In this document: positions 6,114 to 13,218 of the stretch, piece after piece
How positions within the stretch are numbered: the stretch's first letter is position 1
Layout of the letters: every line of letters begins with the position of its first letter
Assembly: GCA_050954885.1 (NCBI GenBank)
Contig: JBPBPI010000194.1
Location: 1 to 13,218 of the forward strand
DNA: 13,218 nucleotides
DNA from: JBPBPI01 sp050954885
GTDB taxonomy: Bacteria > Pseudomonadota > Alphaproteobacteria > Caedimonadales > Caedimonadaceae
Direction of reading: 5' to 3'
Notes under the pieces: model-generated
What the model saw: only the letters and a program-made list of their open reading frames with translations
What the model was told of the DNA's origin: nothing
Databases searched by the model: none
Translations under genes and position numbers: made by a program

Positions 6114-7493
6114 ATGAAATATAAAATATTTAATGTGCTTTTATTAAGCAGTTCTTTGTTAGGGCTGACATCAACACAAGCGGTCTCAACAGAGATTCAA
6201 GTATCTCCTGCTCAAATTTCATTTTTGGGTTTATTTAGTAATATGAATCGCATACAAAATACTGTAGCAACTCCAGTTACTCAAACGAATTCTTCTGCAG
6301 ATCCGTTTGCTGCTTTCTTTGGTAATGTGAATCGGGCGCCAAATGCAACGTCATCTCCAGTTGCGCAAACAAGTTCTTCTCCAAATCCATTTGCTGATTT
6401 CTTTAACAATGTAAATCGCTCGCCAAATGCAACGTCATCTCCAGTTGCGCAAACAAGTTCTTCTCTAAATCCATTTGCTGATTTCTTTAACAATGTAAAT
6501 CGCTCGCCAAATGCAACGTCATCTCCAGTTGCGCAAACAAGTTCTTCTCCAAATCCATTTGCTGATTTCTTTAGCAAGGCAAATCGTGCGCCAAATACAA
6601 CGTCATCTCCAGTTGCACAAACAAGTTCTTCTGCAAATCCATTTGCGGCTTTCCTTAGTGGTATAAATCAACCAGCCTCTCAAACTGATATGTCTGCACG
6701 TGCTTCAAACGCTATGAACACTGCTTTAAAGACGCCGAATTTGGCTGGTTTTATTTTTAATTCTGCACAAAATACTAGCACCAAAAATGGTGTCGTTGTT
6801 AAAGACGAAGCAGCTTATCAAGCTAAGGTAACTGATATATTTGGTAATACAACAGTAATTCAAGAAGGTTCTCCAAATCTTCTTGATGGCTTTAATCAAA
6901 ATCCTGTTACTGCGACACCTGCTGTGATAACGCCATCTGCAAATCCATTTGCAAAATTTCTTGGCAATATTCAAGTTGTTCAAAAACCTGCCACCATTAC
7001 ACCTACTGCTGCAGATCCATTTCAGAATATTTTAGATAATTATTATAAGCCATCTCAAGCACCTATTGTTGTAACTAAAGCAATATCAGGAGATTTTTTT
7101 GAAAATAGTAGCAAATTAAAAGCTCAAATATTGGAAGCTAAAGTTAAAACAATCTTAACGAACCTATTTCAAAAATCAGAACAAGAAATAGAAACACTTT
7201 TAACAGACAACGATCAATATAGAGCACTTAGTACAATTTGGCCAACATTGAACAATGATCAAAAAGTAGAAAATACAATTGATTATTTATTCACAATACC
7301 TCAAATTAAAAATGCTACTCAGATAAATTTTACATCTTCTGAACTCGCAGCAATTAAAGAAGAAAGTGTTGGCTTTGTTCAAAAAAGCAATGTTATACTT
7401 CCAAATAATCTTGAAGATTTTGTTGATAATTTTGAAACCAATATACGCAATATCTTTGCACGTAACGGAGAAAATCTTGACAACATCCTATAA
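6114..7493 (+). CDS. Secreted NPF/DPF tandem-repeat protein, function unknown
   Basis: I do not recognise the family of this 459-residue protein. Residues 1-23 form a Sec signal peptide (MKYK, a hydrophobic core, then TQA before VS as a likely cleavage site). Five 28-residue units fill 53-192, preceded by a degenerate unit at 25-52. Each carries a tripeptide at exact 28-residue spacing: DPF 63, NPF 91, 119, 147 and 175. Two looser copies follow at NPF 277 and DPF 301. The consensus is SSPVAQTSSS-NPFADFF-NNVNR-PNAT. Residues 330-459 look helical, acidic and non-repetitive. NPF binds eukaryotic EH domains, DPF binds the AP-2 appendage, and NPFxD binds yeast Sla1. A host-directed role is an inference; a structural surface protein is the alternative. 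It is the only plus-strand gene, between an AT-rich leader and a strong terminator, converging on the T6SS genes. Confidence 0.85.
   Translation: MKYKIFNVLLLSSSLLGLTSTQAVSTEIQVSPAQISFLGLFSNMNRIQNTVATPVTQTNSSADPFAAFFGNVNRAPNATSSPVAQTSSSPNPFADFFNNVNRSPNATSSPVAQTSSSLNPFADFFNNVNRSPNATSSPVAQTSSSPNPFADFFSKANRAPNTTSSPVAQTSSSANPFAAFLSGINQPASQTDMSARASNAMNTALKTPNLAGFIFNSAQNTSTKNGVVVKDEAAYQAKVTDIFGNTTVIQEGSPNLLDGFNQNPVTATPAVITPSANPFAKFLGNIQVVQKPATITPTAADPFQNILDNYYKPSQAPIVVTKAISGDFFENSSKLKAQILEAKVKTILTNLFQKSEQEIETLLTDNDQYRALSTIWPTLNNDQKVENTIDYLFTIPQIKNATQINFTSSELAAIKEESVGFVQKSNVILPNNLEDFVDNFETNIRNIFARNGENLDNIL
6270..6689 (+). repeat. Five in-frame 84-bp tandem repeats within the NPF gene
   Basis: The units are 6270-6353, 6354-6437, 6438-6521, 6522-6605 and 6606-6689. 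Units 2 and 3 differ by a single base (cca versus cta). Unit 4 differs from unit 2 by six bases, all in its last third. Units 1 and 5 are more diverged, and a decayed copy precedes them at about 6186-6269. The central copies therefore look recently duplicated, and copy number may vary between strains without shifting the frame. Confidence 0.95.
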
Positions 7494-7512
7494 TTAAATC
7501 GTGTTTTTTTTT

Positions 7513-7546
7513 AAAACCCTATTGTTATAAAACAATAGGGTTTTTT
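7513..7546 (+). terminator. Intrinsic terminator of the repeat protein gene
   Basis: A 14-bp perfect stem (AAAACCCTATTGTT, 7513-7526, with AACAATAGGGTTTT, 7531-7544) closes on an ATAA loop and runs into a T-tract ending at 7546. It lies 19 bp after the stop at 7493, the classical rho-independent layout. In the minus direction no T-tract follows, so it mainly serves the plus-strand gene. Confidence 0.92.
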
Positions 7547-7610
7547 ATTCAGACCATAGGCCAAATTTAGAATTGTAAAATATTTTATAATTTTTATTTA
7601 AAAATTATTT

Positions 7611-8729
7611 TTAAGAACTTTTGGGTGCATTGCCTAAAAGATTTTGGATTTTTAAAAGATCACCTTTATCTTGCAGTAACTCTTGTAAAACTTCTGTGAG
7701 TGACATATTACCCCAGCCGATCGCGCGACGAATAAGCAAAGGTGTCGGACTGTGTGGTTCAATAGACTCAAGATAAGTCGCTACTTGTTCCAAAACTGCA
7801 TAGGCTTCTTCTCGACTTGCTATTTTTAAGGTTGAAGCTTTTTGTACATTCATAGGGGCCTCATTTTTAAGAGAATCAATTTTCTTATCAAAACTTTTTA
7901 TTTTTTCTTTTAAAGATTCTAAGGGAGTTATAGCACTAGACGAAATACCTCTTTTATTTAAGACTAATTCTGTAAACCCAATGATGTTTTTAAGCTCGTC
8001 TTTAATATGATGAAAAACAGAGCTATTTTTAACTTTTTTCTTCATCAATACATCATTCATTTTTTGAATCTGACTCACAATATCTTGTGATTTTTGCTTC
8101 AAATTTTGAAAATAAATATTGGGTGTGGCATCACGGCTGGCATTAAATTGATCTAGGGTCGCGCTACCATTTTGTTTGAGTCGTTGTAATTCATTTTGTT
8201 CTGCTTGTCCGGTAAGACCTGCGAGTTTTGTGGCATTTCGCCAATCCAAGATAGAATAAGTATGGACATAATTGTCAGACGGAGAGGTGATCGGAAAAAG
8301 TCTTAATTGGACAACAATTTTATCATCAAGCCATTCAAAAGGGGCCAGTCGAAATTCAATATCTCCTTCACGCGGAAGAGGGTAAATTGTTTCCCAATAT
8401 GACTCACAAAGACCCATAATTCCCTGAATACCTGCCTGTAATCCGTCCAATTGATACAAATAAAACCAAGCTTCCGAAAGCCAAACCATAATTTGTAGAT
8501 CTTTTGACTCTTGCGTCAGTGCTTTGAAACATAAATCTTCAACCTGTTGCCAATTAACTTTTTTAAGGGGCCGTTCCCAGACACCTTGTGGCAAATTGTC
8601 TTCTTCACTGATTCTTGATTTGCGAATGTCATCATAAATTGAATCATAGATCAAAGAGCGTCCAGTGGGTGCCTTTTTTGATATTGGCTTTAAAAGACGT
8701 GCAATTTTATCTTTAAAGGGATCGGTCAT
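7611..8729 (-). CDS. tssA: Type VI secretion system protein TssA (ImpA family)
   Basis: TssA (372 aa) is the T6SS assembly and cap factor that works with the membrane complex and baseplate and coordinates tail tube and sheath growth in the cytoplasm. Residues about 8-135 form the ImpA N-terminal domain, with the hallmark WERPLKKVNWQQVEDLC followed by the DLQIMVWLSEAW helix and a PLPREGDIEFRLAPFEWL segment. The middle (about 200-295) is Lys-rich and probably coiled coil. The C-terminus carries REEAYAVLEQVATYLESIEPH, SPTPLLIRRAIGWGNMSL and a final LLQELL-type helix (about 306-355), typical of the TssA ring-forming domain. It starts 7 bp after the tssM stop, with a GAGG site overlapping that stop codon, so the two are translationally linked. 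TssA is the last gene of the cluster here and no clear terminator follows it. Confidence 0.93.
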   Translation of the reverse strand: MTDPFKDKIARLLKPISKKAPTGRSLIYDSIYDDIRKSRISEEDNLPQGVWERPLKKVNWQQVEDLCFKALTQESKDLQIMVWLSEAWFYLYQLDGLQAGIQGIMGLCESYWETIYPLPREGDIEFRLAPFEWLDDKIVVQLRLFPITSPSDNYVHTYSILDWRNATKLAGLTGQAEQNELQRLKQNGSATLDQFNASRDATPNIYFQNLKQKSQDIVSQIQKMNDVLMKKKVKNSSVFHHIKDELKNIIGFTELVLNKRGISSSAITPLESLKEKIKSFDKKIDSLKNEAPMNVQKASTLKIASREEAYAVLEQVATYLESIEPHSPTPLLIRRAIGWGNMSLTEVLQELLQDKGDLLKIQNLLGNAPKSS

Positions 8730-8736
8730 ATCAGCC

Positions 8737-11700
8737 TCATTTCTTCATAAAAGAAGGTTTGGCATGAATTACGGGTGCCATCACTGGAAAATGAGGGATC
8801 GACAGTACCTTTGGTTTTTCAACCCGATCTGATTTAGGCATCTCTTTTGCTTGTTTAGCTTGATCAGCTTTATCGTTTTTAGCGTTAACGTTTGTATCAT
8901 CCTCTTTCAGATTTTTAATCACTTTGGCTGGTTCTTTTAATAAAATTCTTAAATAAACCTTTGCTTCTTCACTTCGGCGTTCATAAGGCAAAGGCTCATG
9001 TCCTTGATAAGCCTGTACATTAAAAGCTGTTGGAATTTTAAATTCCAAAATTTGCGCTTGGGCACCCGACGAAGATTGATCATACCATTGAACGCTGTGT
9101 TCTTTAATTAACCGAATAAGACTCCAGCGTCCTGTATAGGTAAAGTTGGCAGTTGAATCGGTCACCGATAAGAATGGCTTGCGGGGGTCCGCAATGGGTA
9201 GATTTGCTGCATCTTGTGCCCACCTTAAGCTTACCACAATAGGTTTACCCACTTCCCAAGTATTGGTTACTTTTTGATCTAAGAAATCTGTGTTTTGACC
9301 GCCGATTTGCAGACCCCAATCAATGATTTTCTCACCCCCCTTTTCTTGGCATCGATCTGTTCTAAATTCGACATCAACATCAATACGGGGTACCAGATCT
9401 TGATTGCCCAGATCAAGGGTTGCCAACATTAAGGGTTTAATACTTTCAATGGATTGAATAAATTTTTTAACACTGCCATCGCCGTCTGATGCCGACATTT
9501 TTTGAGCGAGTGCTTTCAATTGTTTTTGAGGAATATTATTATATAGCTCAAGGAAATTGGCAACATCAACCGGATCAGCCTCAATATTGCCACGTTTATC
9601 ATCACGGTGTGTGAAAGGAAAACGCCCTGCAAGATTTAAATTAAAAAATTGGGCGGCTTGGTGATAACGTTCGTAAAAATGACGTTGTTCGGATTGCTGT
9701 GAGCGTCTTAAAATATTTTTAATCAAATCATCTCGAATTTGAATAAAGTAATCGCCCTCACCAAAATCATTGATTTTATCCCGTAAATTTTCACTGCTTT
9801 CTAATGTCACTTCGTTCATGTCATAAGCAATAAATTGTTCAAGAGCTGTCAGCGTATTGCCAGGCGTTTTTTTATCATAGTCATCCATGGTTGCAATAAT
9901 ACGCGTCCACCTTTCAGCCAATGGTAAATTAAGAGGGACATCTTCCAAATATCCTAAGCTTAAAAGAGTCAAAATGGGTTCAGCAAGTTCTTTGGCCAAG
10001 AAATGAAGTCGGAAACGTTGTGCTTTTAAATAAACTTTCATATCGTTCAAATCATGAACACCAAAGGCTCTCATCCCCAGACCCAAATCGCCATTCCAAC
10101 TGATGATAGCATCATCATTAGGTTCATAAAGATTATCGTTTTCTAACATTTGTTCAATTTTAGTCAACAAGCCGTAATTTTCAACCACCAACATCTCACG
10201 CAATTTAGCGTTTTGAATCACAGAAACACCATCATGAAACGCCCCTAGTAATTTCGACAAATAAGGCGTCACTAAGGCAATGTTTTCAACTTGTCCATGA
10301 ATCAATTCCCGTTGACCGAAGCCATCTTCGGGCGGCTCTTCTTGAAAAGTTTCCGCTTGAGCTATGTGATTTAATACTTTTTTGCGCACACTGTTTCGTC
10401 CCACAGTACGCATAATGTTATGCAGATTTGCAGGTTGACTTTTAACTTTTTTGCTAGAAAAATCATTATAAGAATCAACAATTTTTACAGCACGTCTTAA
10501 AATATTTTCATCCCAAAATAATATTTTGTGTAAGGGAACTTTAAGATAAAGTGTGTGTTCATCAGACTTCCACATAAAAGGTTCATCCAAAAATGTTGAC
10601 ATCGCATCGATAAATTGAACAAGTCCTTTTGAGGGCGATGCCACTACCTGACCCTGTCTGACATCAAAAAATGATCCTGTTAACAGTGATTGATAGGTTT
10701 GAAGCTCGAGCTTAAATTTAATAAACTCACCATCTGCCCGTTGAGATAATTCGTTGGCCACATCATTGCCCAGAAGACTTGATTGAATCACATCATTGAC
10801 CAAACTTGAAAACAAAGGACCTGGATCAAAGAAATCTCGCTCAACCCAATTTAACTGACCACTGGAAAGCGCGTCTGCCACAGCGATTGCTTCTTCACTG
10901 ATGGCCCGTAATTTAACATCATCAATGTCTTGAAGCGCACGACTATCATTCAGCTGATTTAATTTATCAGCTAAAGACGCAAAAATAGGAAAAGTTTGTT
11001 GAAGGTTAAAGGCATCTTCTGTAAAATTACGGTATAAAACACCCAATTTTTCAATGGCTGAATTTTTATATATCGACAAATCAAAAAGGCGTCCCGATGT
11101 TTTGGGCAAAGCATTGCGATAATAATCACTGCTTTGATAAAATTGGCCGGGCAAATTCTTGTTATATAAGTAATTAATCAGCTCGCCTAAATCATTCATG
11201 TTTTTGGTGTTTTTAAGATTATTGTAATTATCGGATAATCTTTCCAGCACATTAATCTGGCGAATATAATCTTGTAGTTGATTAAATGACGTAAAAAATA
11301 ATGGATTTAAAATTCTTTGCTCGGCATTGATTTGACGATGGCCATAGCTACCAATTGTCACAATTTCTCCGGCTTTTTTCGACAAAACGACGTAAAAGGA
11401 CGGAAAAATAATATGGTCATAACCCACAGCGAGTGAACTTAAAATTTCTTGATCGATTGTGCTAAACCATGATGCGGGCATAAAGAAAGAATTTAAATTA
11501 ACCGCTTGAATATTTGAAAACACATTTAGAATTTTCTTAGACTGATCAGTTAAATAATTTTGATATTTGGGATCTTCTTCACCTTGGGTAAATTTTTTCA
11601 ATCCTGTTAAAGAGGCATCGACTTGTTGAAGTGCAGGTAATAATGTTCTGATATCTTGGGTCAGACGTTGATGTGCAGACATCAAACCAAAAAGCCACAA

Positions 11701-13035
11701 AGCTGCAACACTGATGGCCGCAATCTTCATCCCATTAAGCAAACGGTTGGTTGAATTCAAAATGCGATGAATTGGCTTGCCCAGTGTAAATTCTTTGAAA
11801 ATCTTTTTCTCAAATAAATCCCGTAGAAAAACAATTTTTTCGGCATTACCTGGAATATGTTCAGCAATTAAAGGATTATGAACCGATAAAGCCAAAGGTT
11901 GCATCTTCCAAGGCTGAGACGCCGCTTTACCACAGAAATAGACTCCTCGTAGAAAAAACGATTCGTGATAGGTGCTGTCCTTAAAAATTGTGTCTAGGTA
12001 AGTCGTCAAAGAATTGCGAAGTCTGGCGAATTCAATGGGAAATAAAAATCTTCCCTCTTGTTGATTTAAGTTTTCTTGATTGCCAGAAGTTAAAAGCGTG
12101 GCTCGAATTTTATTGAGATAGTCAGAGACATGATTGAAAAGTTCTTGCGACCAGGATGAAGTATAGCTGGTATCCAAGGTATAAGGACATGACCATCCCA
12201 CCATATCTTGATAATTTTGCGGATTTAAAGCACCCACAAACTGTTTAAATCCAGGAATTGCATCACTTTTTGTCACCAAGATATAGATAGGAATTTTCAT
12301 ACCCAAGGTATTTTGCAATTTCCACAATTGTGTATGTAAATGTTGCGCCCGCGCGGTGATATCAGATTCAGAATAGTTAAGATTGTCTAACAGTTCGTCC
12401 GCTGGTAAGGTGAGGATAATGCCATCAAGAGGACGACGGGGGCGCACACGTGTCAAAAGATTTAAAATATAACCATACGTTTTTTCATCGGACGCCAAGT
12501 GATCTTTGTCCAAAAAGTATTTACCTTTGACATCCATCACGACACCTTGATCAAAGAAATACCAATTTAATTTGGTATGTTCAGGCGAGGTTTCGTCGCT
12601 AGGTCTGCCAATGGGAAGCTCAAGATCTAAATCATTCAGCAAAGTGGTTTTGCCACTTCCTTCGACACCGATCATTAAATACCAAGGCAGATCATACTGA
12701 GAGGTCCGCGTTCCCAAATAAGTTTTTAAAATTTCTACGGTGTGCTTAAAGCTTGAAGACACATCATCTTTATCAACCCAGCCAAATTCTCTTTGAAGTG
12801 ACTGTCGTCTGAAAGAAAATTTGTCCCTCAAATAAGCCATTTTCTCCCGAAAGGTTTGACCCTCTTCATCGCTTTTTTGGGGTGCCCGTGTCCACGTTTT
12901 CTGACGCAACCGCCGGGCAATTGACCGACTTATAAACCAAATAATAAAGATGATCAGGACAATACCTATTAAAAGGGCAAAGAAATAGATCTCTGTCAAA
13001 TAGGGCTGTAGAGCATTGAGTAAATTATCGATCAT
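8737..13035 (-). CDS. tssM: Type VI secretion system membrane subunit TssM (IcmF)
   Basis: TssM (1432 aa, longer than the usual 1100-1300) is the inner-membrane pillar of the T6SS, joining TssL in the membrane with TssJ at the outer membrane. It has one N-terminal membrane segment (about 16-37), a cytoplasmic GTPase-like domain with P-loop GVEGSGKT (123-130), a WYFFDQGVVMDVKGKY segment (158-173) and a TKSD motif (255-258), then a second membrane segment (about 435-454). A large periplasmic part follows, ending in a beta-rich domain (VDVEFRTD, TFTYTGRWSL-like segment). The last 57 residues are a Lys/Asp-rich linker and a Pro-containing tail. The usual first N-terminal membrane helix appears absent, and the typical DTAG is DVKG. 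AAGG precedes ATG 13035; the upstream stop is 6 bp away, indicating an operon. Confidence 0.95.
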   Translation of the reverse strand: MIDNLLNALQPYLTEIYFFALLIGIVLIIFIIWFISRSIARRLRQKTWTRAPQKSDEEGQTFREKMAYLRDKFSFRRQSLQREFGWVDKDDVSSSFKHTVEILKTYLGTRTSQYDLPWYLMIGVEGSGKTTLLNDLDLELPIGRPSDETSPEHTKLNWYFFDQGVVMDVKGKYFLDKDHLASDEKTYGYILNLLTRVRPRRPLDGIILTLPADELLDNLNYSESDITARAQHLHTQLWKLQNTLGMKIPIYILVTKSDAIPGFKQFVGALNPQNYQDMVGWSCPYTLDTSYTSSWSQELFNHVSDYLNKIRATLLTSGNQENLNQQEGRFLFPIEFARLRNSLTTYLDTIFKDSTYHESFFLRGVYFCGKAASQPWKMQPLALSVHNPLIAEHIPGNAEKIVFLRDLFEKKIFKEFTLGKPIHRILNSTNRLLNGMKIAAISVAALWLFGLMSAHQRLTQDIRTLLPALQQVDASLTGLKKFTQGEEDPKYQNYLTDQSKKILNVFSNIQAVNLNSFFMPASWFSTIDQEILSSLAVGYDHIIFPSFYVVLSKKAGEIVTIGSYGHRQINAEQRILNPLFFTSFNQLQDYIRQINVLERLSDNYNNLKNTKNMNDLGELINYLYNKNLPGQFYQSSDYYRNALPKTSGRLFDLSIYKNSAIEKLGVLYRNFTEDAFNLQQTFPIFASLADKLNQLNDSRALQDIDDVKLRAISEEAIAVADALSSGQLNWVERDFFDPGPLFSSLVNDVIQSSLLGNDVANELSQRADGEFIKFKLELQTYQSLLTGSFFDVRQGQVVASPSKGLVQFIDAMSTFLDEPFMWKSDEHTLYLKVPLHKILFWDENILRRAVKIVDSYNDFSSKKVKSQPANLHNIMRTVGRNSVRKKVLNHIAQAETFQEEPPEDGFGQRELIHGQVENIALVTPYLSKLLGAFHDGVSVIQNAKLREMLVVENYGLLTKIEQMLENDNLYEPNDDAIISWNGDLGLGMRAFGVHDLNDMKVYLKAQRFRLHFLAKELAEPILTLLSLGYLEDVPLNLPLAERWTRIIATMDDYDKKTPGNTLTALEQFIAYDMNEVTLESSENLRDKINDFGEGDYFIQIRDDLIKNILRRSQQSEQRHFYERYHQAAQFFNLNLAGRFPFTHRDDKRGNIEADPVDVANFLELYNNIPQKQLKALAQKMSASDGDGSVKKFIQSIESIKPLMLATLDLGNQDLVPRIDVDVEFRTDRCQEKGGEKIIDWGLQIGGQNTDFLDQKVTNTWEVGKPIVVSLRWAQDAANLPIADPRKPFLSVTDSTANFTYTGRWSLIRLIKEHSVQWYDQSSSGAQAQILEFKIPTAFNVQAYQGHEPLPYERRSEEAKVYLRILLKEPAKVIKNLKEDDTNVNAKNDKADQAKQAKEMPKSDRVEKPKVLSIPHFPVMAPVIHAKPSFMKK

Positions 13036-13041
13036 TTTGCC

Positions 13042-13170
13042 TTAATCCTGGGTCATGGGTAAGCTGAAAATATGGTTGGTTACACGATTGAGGGGCGCAA
13101 TGGTGGTGGCCCAAATACCAATATAGCTGATTGACGTAATGATTTGTCTTTGATATTTTGAGTGAATGAG
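13042..13170 (-). CDS. 3' end of an upstream gene in the tssL position, broken in the repeat
   Basis: A frame ending at TAA 13042-13044, 6 bp before tssM, is open back to an in-frame TAA at 13171-13173, which lies inside the right inverted repeat arm. The 42 codons contain no ATG or GTG start. The peptide includes a hydrophobic stretch (IITSISYIGIWATTIAPL) followed by a 15-residue polar tail NRVTNHIFSLPMTQD. TssL proteins are tail-anchored with a single membrane helix near the C-terminus and usually precede TssM, so this could be the end of tssL. Only the codons at 13042-13121 lie outside the repeat, and there is not enough sequence for a family assignment. If the repeat is real here, the gene is disrupted; if it is an assembly join, the true upstream codons are missing. 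Confidence 0.45.
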   Translation of the reverse strand, partial: LIHSKYQRQIITSISYIGIWATTIAPLNRVTNHIFSLPMTQD

Positions 13171-13217
13171 TTACGGATATAGCATAGATTTAAGGGAACG
13201 TGTTCTGTTTTATATTG
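13122..13217 (-). repeat. Right arm of the perfect 96-bp terminal inverted repeat
   Basis: This arm is the exact reverse complement of bases 1-96 and stops one base before the end of the window. It overlaps the 5' side of the open frame upstream of tssM and supplies the in-frame TAA at 13171-13173 that closes it. That both copies sit at the window edges, with identity ending at 13122, fits either a repeated element in inverted orientation on both flanks or an assembly-graph overlap. Confidence 0.95.
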
Positions 13218-13218
13218 A

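Noticed and set aside
6281..6577. Minus-strand open frame with a repeated 28-residue pattern (LLKKSANGF...)
   Set aside because: It is antisense to the NPF repeats and repeats only because they do. The plus frame has a signal peptide, strong ribosome site and terminator, so this is a shadow.
6270..6689. Tandem 84-bp repeats as a possible CRISPR array
   Set aside because: The copies are contiguous with no unique spacers, the unit is too long, they lie in a coding frame, and there are no cas genes.
7587..7608. AT-only 10-bp hairpin just after the tssA stop as a terminator
   Set aside because: The stem has no G:C pairs and no T-tract follows in the minus direction; such hairpins are expected by chance in this A/T-rich spacer.

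Overview
The window looks like an AT-rich alphaproteobacterial chromosome segment, probably from a host-associated (Holosporales/Rickettsiales-like) bacterium. This is inferred from the low GC content, the alphaproteobacterial form of the elongator tRNA-Met, a gatC-gatA-gatB operon, a short RNase D without HRDC domains, a compact type VI secretion (T6SS) locus and a secreted repeat protein rich in eukaryote-like motifs. I could not run any search, so the lineage is a reading, not a result.

Layout, left to right. Positions 1-96 are one arm of a perfect 96-bp inverted repeat whose other arm is at 13122-13217. Next on the minus strand come a small unknown gene (84-311), a RimJ/RimL-type GNAT acetyltransferase (341-865), tRNA-Met(CAU) with its own promoter (926-1045), and gatB, gatA and gatC (1070-4349), which encode the tRNA-dependent amidotransferase for Gln-tRNA and/or Asn-tRNA. 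Upstream of gatC lie a nested palindrome (4443-4493), an EexN-like lipoprotein gene (4521-4970), an RNase D-like exonuclease gene (5049-5669) and tRNA-Leu(CAG) (5703-5789).

After a very AT-rich spacer (5790-6113) comes the only plus-strand gene, 6114-7493. It encodes a Sec-exported protein with tandem 28-residue repeats built around NPF and DPF tripeptides and ends at a strong intrinsic terminator. It converges on a minus-strand T6SS tail: tssA (7611-8729) and tssM/icmF (8737-13035), preceded by the last codons of another gene in the usual tssL position (13042 onward), which runs into the right arm of the inverted repeat.

How the parts fit: gatCAB, the two tRNAs and RNase D form a translation and RNA-processing block. 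TssM and TssA are part of the T6SS membrane complex and the assembly/cap component. The NPF/DPF protein is the most interesting item. Its repeats match short motifs used by eukaryotic endocytic adaptors (EH domains, AP-2 appendage, Sla1 NPFxD), which suggests, without proving, a surface or secreted protein that engages a eukaryotic host. The perfect inverted repeat at both extreme ends may be a real repeated element or the edge of an assembly contig, so the terminal genes should be treated with care.
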